Part shown: in pieces, positions 24,421 to 31,524 of the stretch
Layout: every line of letters begins with the position of its first letter
Numbering within the stretch: the stretch's first letter is position 1
Assembly: GCA_038321615.1 (NCBI GenBank)
Contig: JBBQFC010000017.1
Location: 1-51,652 of the forward strand
Source: JBBQFC01 sp038321615
Lineage (GTDB): Bacteria > Bacteroidota > Bacteroidia > Flavobacteriales_D > Cryomorphaceae
Direction of reading: 5' to 3'
DNA length: 51,652 nucleotides
Position numbers and translations under genes: made by a program
Notes under the pieces: generated by a model
Databases searched by the model: none
Told to the model about the DNA's origin: nothing
Seen by the model: only the letters and a program-made list of their open reading frames with translations

Positions 24421-24459
24421 ACGGCGTAAACCAGCGCAAACTCGCCGTTCTCTTTTTTA
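24421..24459 (+). terminator. Candidate attenuator hairpin in the speA leader
   Basis: ACGGCG (24421-24426) pairs with CGCCGT (24443-24448) and is followed by a T-rich run (TCTCTTTTTT). Just before it CCACA/TGTGG (24407-24419) forms another small hairpin whose 3' side abuts the terminator stem. The loop of 16 bases is long, so its strength is uncertain. Its position, 41 bases after the leader-peptide stop and about 25 before speA, is that of a transcription attenuator. Confidence 0.4.
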
Positions 24460-24483
24460 TTCATCTTCCAGACTTATCATTTC

Positions 24484-25938
24484 ATGAAAATAAAATACGT
24501 TGACCTAATCGAGCAGACTTTTCACTTCCCACAGGAAGAATTTAAACTCGAAAAAGATGAACTTACCTTTCACGACATCCCTTTAATGGATTTGGTGCAG
24601 CAATACGGCACTCCTTTGAAGTTTATGTACATGCCGAAGATTTCAGAGAACATTCAACGGGCTAAAGGCTGGTTTAAAACAGCCATGCGAAAGGTAAAGT
24701 ACAAAGGAACCTATAATTATTGCTATTGCACCAAGAGCTCCCATTTCGCCCATGTGATAAACGAAGCCTTGAAGAACGATATCTCACTTGAAACTTCTTC
24801 CGCTTACGATCTCGACATTGTGGAGCACCTTTTCAATACCAAAAAACTGAATAAAAAGCGCTACATAGTATGCAATGGCTACAAAACTGATGAATATCTG
24901 AATCGTATAGCCGACCTAATAAATCGGGGCTATAAAATTCTCCCTGTTATCGATAATACCAATGAGATCGAAGTACTCGACCAGTTGATCGATCGGGAAT
25001 TTGAAATAGGGATCCGCATAGCGAGTGAGGAAGAGCCAAAGTTTGAATTTTATACCAGCCGATTAGGCATTGGTTATCGCAATATTGTGCCTTTCTACCG
25101 CGACTATATTGCCGACAACCCGAAGATTAAGCTCAAAATGCTTCACTTCTTTATCAATACTGGCATCAACGACAACGCCTACTATTGGAATGAGCTCAAC
25201 AAATGTCTCAAGGTCTATGGCCGCTTGAAGGAAGAAGCCGATGAGCTCGATAGCCTCAATATCGGCGGCGGTTTCCCGATAAAGAATAGCCTCGCATTCG
25301 AGTACGACTATCCGTATATGTGCGACGAAATAATCTCGCAGATTAAAGTCTTCTGCGATGAGGCAGAAATTCCGGAACCACACATTTATACAGAATTTGG
25401 AAGTTTTACGGTCGGCGAAAGTGGAGGCGCGCTCTTCAAAATCATTCACCAGAAAAAACAGAACGACAAGGAGCATTGGAATATGATAGACTCCTCATTC
25501 ATGACCAATCTGCCCGACTCTTGGGCAATAAGCCGAAGGTTTGTGATGCTTCCATTAAATCGCTGGAATACCGACTACGAGCGCGTTTTCTTAGGCGGTT
25601 TAACCTGCGACAGCGACGACTATTACAATTCAGAGCAGCACGTCAATGCCATCTACCTGCCCCGATACAGCAAGGATAAACCGCTGTACATTGGCTTTTT
25701 CAACACCGGAGCTTATCAAGATACCATTGGTGGCTACGGCGGCTTACAGCATTGCCTTATCCCCAACCCGAAGCACATCATTATCGACCGCGAAGCAAAT
25801 GGTGAATTGACTTACCGTGTATTCTCGGAAGAGCAGAAAGCCTCGGCCATGATGAAATTATTGGGCTATACAAATGTAGAAAAGCCTGCCCCCGTAAAAT
25901 CAAAACCAATTGCCGTCAATGGAACAGTATCCAAATAA
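24484..25938 (+). CDS. speA: Arginine decarboxylase (PLP, alanine-racemase fold)
   Basis: A 484-residue cytoplasmic enzyme that decarboxylates arginine to agmatine. PLP lysine Lys84 lies in YCYCTKSSHFAHV. Other marks are SLETSSAYDLDI, the NTGINDN stretch, NIGGGFPIK (phosphate-binding Gly loop), HIYTEFGSFTVGESG and, near the C-terminus, LGGLTCDSDDYY, where the Cys-Asp pair contacts substrate in trans. It is the short biosynthetic type used by Bacteroidota. The ATG overlaps the end of an Arg-codon-rich upstream frame. Its last 20 bases overlap agmatinase, so expression is coupled. Confidence 0.9.
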   Translation: MKIKYVDLIEQTFHFPQEEFKLEKDELTFHDIPLMDLVQQYGTPLKFMYMPKISENIQRAKGWFKTAMRKVKYKGTYNYCYCTKSSHFAHVINEALKNDISLETSSAYDLDIVEHLFNTKKLNKKRYIVCNGYKTDEYLNRIADLINRGYKILPVIDNTNEIEVLDQLIDREFEIGIRIASEEEPKFEFYTSRLGIGYRNIVPFYRDYIADNPKIKLKMLHFFINTGINDNAYYWNELNKCLKVYGRLKEEADELDSLNIGGGFPIKNSLAFEYDYPYMCDEIISQIKVFCDEAEIPEPHIYTEFGSFTVGESGGALFKIIHQKKQNDKEHWNMIDSSFMTNLPDSWAISRRFVMLPLNRWNTDYERVFLGGLTCDSDDYYNSEQHVNAIYLPRYSKDKPLYIGFFNTGAYQDTIGGYGGLQHCLIPNPKHIIIDREANGELTYRVFSEEQKASAMMKLLGYTNVEKPAPVKSKPIAVNGTVSK

Positions 25939-26797
25939 TTTTGCGGGGATACCCGATGAATTTGCCCAGCTGGAAGCAGCGAAAATTGTAATTATCCCCG
26001 TGCCTTATGATGGTACCAGCACTTGGGTGAAAGGCGCCGACCAAGGCCCCGCTGCCTTACTCGATGCCGCGCGCAATATGGAGCTTTACGACATTGAGAC
26101 GGGTACCGAAGTGTACCGCGAGGGAGTGTATTTGGCAGATGCCGTTACCGAAAAGAGCTCACCCGAAGCAATGGTCGATGCCGTGTGTAAAGCTGTAAGC
26201 TTTTACCTCGAGAAAGGCAAGTTTGTAACGGCTCTTGGCGGCGAACACTCCATCAGCATCGGAGTGATCAGAGCATTTATGGAGCGCTATGAGAACCTCA
26301 CGGTACTCCAAATCGATGCCCACGCCGACCTACGCGATACCTACGAAGGTAGCGCCTGCAACCATGCTTGCGCAGTGCACGAAGTGAACCAAAAAGGCCA
26401 TCTGGTGCAAGTGGGAATCCGTAGTATGGACGTTTCGGAAAACAAATTTATGAAGCGTGAGAACGTATTCTTCGCCCACGATATGGTCAAGAATCCGCTT
26501 TGGATGGATGAAGCCATTGAGCGTATGAAGCGCGATGTATTCATCACCATCGATCTCGACGCCTTCGACCCTTCCGTATTGCCCAGCACCGGCACCCCCG
26601 AGCCCGGCGGAATGTATTGGTACGAAATGCTAAAGTTTATCCGAAAGGTGAACAAGAAGCGTCGCATCGTGGGTTTCGATATCGTGGAGCTGGCGCCGAA
26701 TCCAACTGAACGAGCCAGTGACTTTGTAGCTGCCAAGCTTCACTATAAAATGCTTAGCTATATTTTCAAAAAAATCAACAAGGAAAATGACCAATAA
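25919..26797 (+). CDS. speB: Agmatinase
   Basis: A 292-residue enzyme of the arginase/agmatinase family that cleaves agmatine to putrescine and urea. Its two Mn ions are bound by GGEHSISIG, DAHADLRD and TIDLDAFDPS; the SxGTPEPGG loop is also present (STGTPEPGGMYWYE). The ATG at 25919 (MEQYPNNFAGIPDEF) fits the family; a TTG nine bases upstream is less likely. It overlaps speA by 20 bases and the following deoxyhypusine-synthase-like gene by 11 bases. With speA it gives the route arginine to agmatine to putrescine. Confidence 0.93.
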   Translation: MEQYPNNFAGIPDEFAQLEAAKIVIIPVPYDGTSTWVKGADQGPAALLDAARNMELYDIETGTEVYREGVYLADAVTEKSSPEAMVDAVCKAVSFYLEKGKFVTALGGEHSISIGVIRAFMERYENLTVLQIDAHADLRDTYEGSACNHACAVHEVNQKGHLVQVGIRSMDVSENKFMKRENVFFAHDMVKNPLWMDEAIERMKRDVFITIDLDAFDPSVLPSTGTPEPGGMYWYEMLKFIRKVNKKRRIVGFDIVELAPNPTERASDFVAAKLHYKMLSYIFKKINKENDQ

Positions 26798-27764
26798 AGG
26801 ACCGATTTCTCACTTCATCGATCACCACTATAAGCACTTTAATGCTGCTGCCTTGGTCGATGCTGCAAAAGGCTACGAAACCCACCTCGCCGAAGGTGGT
26901 AAAATGATGGTAACGCTAGCGGGAGCAATGAGCACAGCCGAATTGGGTCGCAGTTTGGCGGAGATGATTCGCCAGGGAAAGATCGACATCATATCGTGCA
27001 CCGGCGCCAATCTCGAAGAAGACATCATGAACCTGGTGGCTCATTCGCATTACGAGCGTGTGCCACAGTACCGCGACTTAACTCCGCAAGATGAATGGGC
27101 GCTGCTGGAGCGGGGACTTAACCGCGTGACCGATACGTGCATTCCTGAAGAAGAGGCTTTTCGCCGAATTCAAAGCAAAATAGTAAAGCAATGGAAAACA
27201 GCTGAAGCTAGTGGCGAACGATTTTTCCCGCACGAGTATATGTATAAAATGCTCCTATCGGGCGATCTGGAAGAGTTCTACGAAATCGATCCCAAAAATT
27301 CCTGGATGATAGCCGCTGCAGAGCGCAATTTGCCCATTGTAGTACCCGGTTGGGAAGACTCGACGATGGGTAATATTTTCGCTTCGTACTGCATCAAAGA
27401 AGAATTACAGCCATCTACCGTGAAGTCGGGTATCGAATACATGACGTGGTTGGCGAAGTGGTATGTCGATAATTCTGCCGGCAAAGGCATCGGCTTTTTT
27501 CAAATTGGTGGAGGCATTGCTGGTGATTTCCCCATCTGTGTGGTACCAATGCTCTACCAGGATATGGAGATGGAAGATATTCCTTTCTGGTCTTATTTCT
27601 GCCAAATATCCGACTCCACAACTAGCTATGGATCTTACTCTGGCGCAGTGCCTAATGAGAAAATTACCTGGGGCAAACTCGACATTCATACGCCAAAATT
27701 TGTGGTCGAAAGCGATGCTACTATCGTGGCTCCATTAATTTTCGCGTGGATTTTGAATTGGTAA
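26787..27764 (+). CDS. Deoxyhypusine synthase-like aminobutyl transferase
   Basis: A 325-residue NAD-dependent enzyme of the deoxyhypusine synthase family. Marks are VTLAGAMSTAELG, DIISCTGANLEEDIMNLVAH, FQIGGGIAGDFPICVVPML, STTSYGSYSGAVPNEKITWGK (split across its parts), and ATIVAPLIFAW. Lys297 in ITWGKLD matches the catalytic lysine that carries the aminobutyl group in eukaryotic and archaeal enzymes. Bacteria lack eIF5A, so the natural acceptor is unlikely to be a hypusine-type protein. Transfer to putrescine, giving homospermidine as in the plant enzyme derived from this family, is a reasonable inference from its place directly after speA and speB (11-base overlap). A terminator follows. 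Confidence 0.88.
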   Translation: MTNKGPISHFIDHHYKHFNAAALVDAAKGYETHLAEGGKMMVTLAGAMSTAELGRSLAEMIRQGKIDIISCTGANLEEDIMNLVAHSHYERVPQYRDLTPQDEWALLERGLNRVTDTCIPEEEAFRRIQSKIVKQWKTAEASGERFFPHEYMYKMLLSGDLEEFYEIDPKNSWMIAAAERNLPIVVPGWEDSTMGNIFASYCIKEELQPSTVKSGIEYMTWLAKWYVDNSAGKGIGFFQIGGGIAGDFPICVVPMLYQDMEMEDIPFWSYFCQISDSTTSYGSYSGAVPNEKITWGKLDIHTPKFVVESDATIVAPLIFAWILNW

Positions 27765-27811
27765 TTCAAGGTTTATATATATTCGTCTCCTGAACCCGAT
27801 GGGTCGGAAAA

Positions 27812-27852
27812 GAAGGTATAGTGTTAAGAATTAAAACTATACCTTCGTTTTT
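27812..27852 (+). terminator. Terminator of the polyamine operon
   Basis: GAAGGTATAGT (27812-27822) pairs perfectly with ACTATACCTTC (27836-27846), 11 bp, followed by GTTTTTCT; it lies 48 bases after the stop. Confidence 0.88.
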
Positions 27853-27901
27853 CTGATACAAGCGGGGCAAAATTCACTTAAAAACAAGTCCTCATTCTCG
27901 A

Positions 27902-28264
27902 ATGAAAAGGGTTATCAAAGATTTTAAAGCTATTTCTGACGATGTGATTGCATTGATCAACGAGCAATATCCCAATGGTTACGATGATGACCAACTCGTG
28001 AGCTTTGTGAATGCCAAAGGTGAATTCGTAAAAGCCTTGGAAGTAAAAACAGATGAGATTACATATCTCATAAAAATCGACCGTAAGCTCGATGAGCATA
28101 TCAATGATTACATTGAGAGTGACTCCGATGCCACCGAAGATTTTGGATTTGACGCGAACGCAGCAGACGCTGATGCCGCTGATGCTAACGAGGTAGATGA
28201 AGCGGACGACGAAGAAGAAGATGTGACCACGGATGCAGCCGAAGAAGAAGACGACGAAGATTAG
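27902..28264 (+). CDS. Small protein with a highly acidic tail
   Basis: A 120-residue cytoplasmic protein. Residues 1-75 are a compact mixed domain (MKRVIKDFKAISDDVIALINEQYPNGYDDDQLVSFVNAKGEF, split by a loop). From about residue 78 on it is almost all Asp, Glu and Ala. This arrangement is conserved in Bacteroidota, sometimes wrongly labelled DNA primase. It also recalls the RNA polymerase delta subunit of Firmicutes, with a small folded domain plus an acidic disordered tail, though I see no sequence link. It is convergent with dnaX, whose stop lies 30 bases away. Function unknown. Confidence 0.78.
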   Translation: MKRVIKDFKAISDDVIALINEQYPNGYDDDQLVSFVNAKGEFVKALEVKTDEITYLIKIDRKLDEHINDYIESDSDATEDFGFDANAADADAADANEVDEADDEEEDVTTDAAEEEDDED

Positions 28265-28294
28265 AGAGACAGCCAACTGAGGCTAGCCTCGGTA

Positions 28295-30220
28295 TTAGGA
28301 GTCGTAATCTACGTCTAGATCAAATCGCTTGCGAAATGTTTCCAACACCGGATTGTCTTTCGACATGGCTTCGAACTTCTTAATAGGTTCGTAAAGCGAC
28401 TCTCCATCATCCGAGTCTTGATCGTCAATAATAGCTGTGAGCTGTATGTCCCAGTTTTCCAACTTATTGCGCAGATAACCTAGAAGTTCCGTTTTATCGG
28501 TATCCATATCTCCCTTTTGCACGTGGTTATCGACCAGAAACTCAATATGGTATTTCTCCCGCATGATAGGCTGATGCTTGTTTAACGTCGCGAAGTAACT
28601 CGAGCGATCCTGAATTTTAACCTGTTGAGCATAAGAGTCCCACACCTTCCATAATTCTTGTAGATCAAAGTCCTTTTTAGGGCGCTTTTCTTCGGCTGCG
28701 GAATCTGGCGAGCCATTTTGGGCACTTTGGGTGTTGTCGGCTATCTTAAGAGATGTGGGGACTTCGGTGCGCAGGCTCGGCATTCCAGCCACTTGGAATT
28801 TAGCTAGTTTTGATTTCAGTCCACTCGTGGTCGCGGGTATGGACGATTTTTCTTCCTTTATTTGAGGTACGGCGGGCTCTACCACAACGTCCGATTTCGG
28901 AATTTCCGAGTTAATGACTGGTTCCGGCTGCGATTTTGGTGGCAAAGGCTTTGGTTCTTCCGCCAACTCCGTTGTTCTATCCCTTTCGGTGGTAGGGGTG
29001 TATGCTAAGGGCTCTATCGACGGTTGGACTTTGATTGCTTCAACAGGTTTTGTAAGTATGGCTGGAGCTACAGGGGAAGAAATTTCTTGAACTGTGGGCG
29101 TTACTTCACCGGAGCTTAGCTCACCTAAGTCAAGACTGGTGTTTTTTTTTTCGCCCATCTTATCCCCAAGAGCACAAAGCTTGAGCAAGGCAATTTCGAC
29201 CAAGAGTCGGGCATTTCTACTCGTTTTGTACTGCACATCCGTCTCACTGAGTACGTGCAGAGCGTTTAGCAATAGCCGCGTATCTATCCGCTTCGCTTGT
29301 TGCAAGTAGCGTTTCTTAACATTTTCGCCGGCCTCCATTATAGCAGCGGTAGCCGGATCGATCGCAAAAAACAGCGCTCTGAAATGATTGGAAAGCCCGT
29401 TGATAAAGTTATGACCGTCGAATCCCTTATCGAGAATAGCGCCAAACGTTACAATGGCCTTCGATTTATCGCCCGCCACGAAGGTATCGACCAAATCGAA
29501 ATAGTAGTCGTAATCGAGAATATTCAAATTATCGATTACCGCTTGGTAGGTTATCTTATTGCCCGATGAAGCTGCTATTTGGTCGAAGATCGTTAAAGCA
29601 TCCCGCATGGCACCATCGGCCTTTTCGGCAATGATGTGAAGGGCATCGGGCTCTGCCTGAATACCTTCCTTACCGGCGATACCTTGCAAGTGAACCACCA
29701 TATCGTTAATCTTTATCCGCTGAAAGTCGAAAATCTGACAGCGCGACAGAATGGTGGGCAACACCTTGTGCTTTTCGGTAGTAGCCAGAATAAAGATGGC
29801 ATAGGGTGGTGGCTCCTCGAGCGTTTTTAGAAATGCATTGAACGCACTGGTGCTGAGCATGTGCACCTCATCAATTATGTACACTTTGTACTTACCCATT
29901 TGCGGGGGTATGCGCACCTGATCGATTAGTCCTCGGATATCGTCCACCCCATTATTAGACGCGGCATCGAGCTCGAAAATATTGAAAGCATAGTCGCTAC
30001 CCGACTCTTCCTTGCCGCCTTCGAAATCGTTGACGGCTCGAGCGAAGATTCGCGCGCAGGTAGTTTTCCCTACGCCACGTGGGCCACAGAATAAGAAGGC
30101 TTGCGCCATTTGATGCTGGGCTATAGACCGCTCAAGGGTTTGCGTAATCATCGCCTGCCCTACCACCGTTTCGAACGTCTGTGGCCGATATTTTCGCGCC
30201 GACACTATGAAGTCTTCCAT
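28295..30220 (-). CDS. dnaX: DNA polymerase III subunit tau/gamma
   Basis: A 641-residue clamp-loader ATPase from the ATG at 30220. Marks are Walker A FCGPRGVGKTTCARIFA, FELDAASNNGVDDIR, the DEVHMLSTSAFNAFLKTLEEPP motif (in two parts), sensor 1 FILATTEKHKVLPTILSRCQIFDF and sensor 2 GAMRDALTIFDQ. The four zinc-binding Cys usual between Walker A and the SNNGVDD motif are absent, replaced by an acidic stretch (NDFEGGKEESGSD). Domain III ends near residue 350, then a Pro/Glu/Ser-rich linker runs to about 520 and a folded C-terminal domain (LQELWKVWDSYAQQV) contacts the polymerase. An A10 run at codon 357-360 is a probable slippage site giving a short gamma form. Confidence 0.94.
   Translation of the reverse strand: MEDFIVSARKYRPQTFETVVGQAMITQTLERSIAQHQMAQAFLFCGPRGVGKTTCARIFARAVNDFEGGKEESGSDYAFNIFELDAASNNGVDDIRGLIDQVRIPPQMGKYKVYIIDEVHMLSTSAFNAFLKTLEEPPPYAIFILATTEKHKVLPTILSRCQIFDFQRIKINDMVVHLQGIAGKEGIQAEPDALHIIAEKADGAMRDALTIFDQIAASSGNKITYQAVIDNLNILDYDYYFDLVDTFVAGDKSKAIVTFGAILDKGFDGHNFINGLSNHFRALFFAIDPATAAIMEAGENVKKRYLQQAKRIDTRLLLNALHVLSETDVQYKTSRNARLLVEIALLKLCALGDKMGEKKNTSLDLGELSSGEVTPTVQEISSPVAPAILTKPVEAIKVQPSIEPLAYTPTTERDRTTELAEEPKPLPPKSQPEPVINSEIPKSDVVVEPAVPQIKEEKSSIPATTSGLKSKLAKFQVAGMPSLRTEVPTSLKIADNTQSAQNGSPDSAAEEKRPKKDFDLQELWKVWDSYAQQVKIQDRSSYFATLNKHQPIMREKYHIEFLVDNHVQKGDMDTDKTELLGYLRNKLENWDIQLTAIIDDQDSDDGESLYEPIKKFEAMSKDNPVLETFRKRFDLDVDYDS
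29142..29151 (-). other. dnaX A10 slippage site
   Basis: Ten A in a row on the coding strand (ten T on plus), reading GAA AAA AAA AAC in frame. One extra A gives a stop after four more codons (363-residue product); one missing A gives TAG after five more (364 residues). Both shifts cut the protein just past domain III, as in the gamma form made by transcriptional slippage in Thermus. Confidence 0.6.
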
Positions 30221-30315
30221 ACTCAAAATTGGAGTTCAAAGATAAGCGATATACGTTGCTACGCACGAGTGGTAGTCCGGCTTTTGCCAACAGCATAGAA
30301 AACTATAGTCACCTT

Positions 30316-30345
30316 TTGCACCAGTATGTAATTTTGCTACCTTTG
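30316..30345 (+). promoter_or_regulatory. Consensus promoter of the rpsF operon
   Basis: TTG (30316-30318), exactly 19 bases, then TACCTTTG (30338-30345). This is the textbook Bacteroidota housekeeping promoter. A second -7-like octamer, TAATTTTG, lies just upstream at 30329-30336. Start of transcription is expected near 30350, leaving a leader of about 35 bases. Confidence 0.85.
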
Positions 30346-30384
30346 CACTCCATTTTAAAAATCTAATTACTAACAAAGAGCAGT

Positions 30385-30729
30385 ATGACAAATCGTTATG
30401 AAACCGTTTTCATCCTAACTCCCGTTTTGTCTGATGATCAGGCAAAGGAAGCGGTTGCGAAGTTCAAAACTCTTCTTTTAGATGGTGGTGCAAAATTCCA
30501 CAACGAAGAAGACTGGGGTCTGCGAAAGCTGGCCTACCCTATCCAAAAGAAATCTACGGGTTTCTACTATCTCATTGATTTTGAAGGTCCTGGAACCCTT
30601 ATCCATGATGTGGAATTGGCTTTTCGTCGCGATGAGCGCATTCTCCGTTTCCTTACTGTGAAACTCGAGAAGCACGCTGCGGCCTACGCCGACAAACGTA
30701 AATCTAAAAAACAAGCAGCTACTGCGTAA
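30385..30729 (+). CDS. rpsF: 30S ribosomal protein S6
   Basis: A 114-residue small-subunit protein that binds 16S rRNA together with S18. It opens NRYETVFILTPVLSDDQ, has the central DWGLRKLAYPIQKKSTGFYYL and RRDERILRFLTVKL, and a short Lys-rich tail. First gene of the S6-S18-L9 operon; S18 begins 12 bases after its stop. Expression is driven by a consensus promoter at 30316-30345. Confidence 0.97.
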   Translation: MTNRYETVFILTPVLSDDQAKEAVAKFKTLLLDGGAKFHNEEDWGLRKLAYPIQKKSTGFYYLIDFEGPGTLIHDVELAFRRDERILRFLTVKLEKHAAAYADKRKSKKQAATA

Positions 30730-30741
30730 CACACTTCCATC

Positions 30742-31008
30742 ATGGCAGATCAAAACGAAATACGTTACCTCACCCCGATTAGTATCGATACCCAACGTCA
30801 GAAATACTGTCGTTTTCGAAAAAATCGTATCAAATTCATTGATTACAAAGACCCAAATTTCTTGTTGAAATTGGTAAACGAGCAGGGAAAAATTCTTCCA
30901 CGCCGCGTTACAGGTACTTCGATGAAATACCAACGCAAAGTAGGCCAAGCTGTTAAACGCGCACGCCACCTTGCCTTACTTCCATACGTTACTGACCTTT
31001 TAAATTAA
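30742..31008 (+). CDS. rpsR: 30S ribosomal protein S18
   Basis: An 88-residue protein, S6's partner on the platform of the small subunit. It reads NEIRYLTPISIDTQRQKYCRF (split), then FIDYKDPNFLLKLVNEQGKILPRR with TGTSMKYQRKVGQAVKRARHLALLPY (in parts), the usual basic C-terminal RNA-binding region. Only one Cys (KYCRF) remains, so it is of the non-zinc type. L9 begins six bases after the stop. Confidence 0.97.
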   Translation: MADQNEIRYLTPISIDTQRQKYCRFRKNRIKFIDYKDPNFLLKLVNEQGKILPRRVTGTSMKYQRKVGQAVKRARHLALLPYVTDLLN

Positions 31009-31014
31009 GCCGAC

Positions 31015-31461
31015 ATGGAAATCATTCTAAAACAAGACGTAGAAAAACTCGGCTATAAGGACGATTTGATTAACGTAAAGCCTGGCTATGCCCGAAACTA
31101 CTTAATCCCACAAGGATGGGCTATTGCCGCTACTCCTTCGCAGAAAAAAATCCTTGCTGAAAACCTGAAGCAACGCGCTCACAAAGAAGGCCGCGTTAAG
31201 GAAGAAGCTACCAAAATGGCTGAAGCACTTAGCAAGCACACGGTAAAAATCGGTGCAAAGGCTGGCGAGCAAGGTCGAATATTTGGATCTGTGAACACCA
31301 TCCAATTAGCCGACGCCCTGGAAGCTGCTGGTTATACAGTAGATCGCAAGCGAATCACTATCAAGAACGAGCCCATCAAAGAGTTGGGTACGTATCAAGC
31401 CGACGTGGTATTGCACAAAGACGTTGTGCAGACCATCAATTTTGAAGTAATCGAAGAATAA
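31015..31461 (+). CDS. rplI: 50S ribosomal protein L9
   Basis: A 148-residue large-subunit protein with two lobes. The N-terminal RNA-binding lobe is MEIILKQDVEKLGYKDDLIN plus VKPGYARNYLIPQGWA; a long connecting helix follows, then the C-terminal lobe begins KIGAKAGEQGRIFGSVNTIQ. Length is normal for the family. It is the last gene of the S6-S18-L9 operon and is followed 21 bases later by a strong terminator. Confidence 0.97.
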   Translation: MEIILKQDVEKLGYKDDLINVKPGYARNYLIPQGWAIAATPSQKKILAENLKQRAHKEGRVKEEATKMAEALSKHTVKIGAKAGEQGRIFGSVNTIQLADALEAAGYTVDRKRITIKNEPIKELGTYQADVVLHKDVVQTINFEVIEE

Positions 31462-31482
31462 GTCGTGCTTTAAATGAAAAGC

Positions 31483-31514
31483 AAAAGCCTTCCGATTTGG
31501 AAGGCTTTTTTTGT
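31483..31514 (+). terminator. Terminator of the rpsF-rpsR-rplI operon
   Basis: AAAAGCCTTCC (31483-31493) pairs perfectly with GGAAGGCTTTT (31499-31509), five-base loop, then T-run. The A-run on its other side lets it serve the convergent gene at 31525 as well. Confidence 0.92.
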
Positions 31515-31524
31515 GGTGCATTTT

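Noticed and set aside
24239..24439. A 66-codon minus-strand frame over the speA leader
   Set aside because: Runs antisense through promoter, leader and hairpins; the plus-strand features explain the sequence better.
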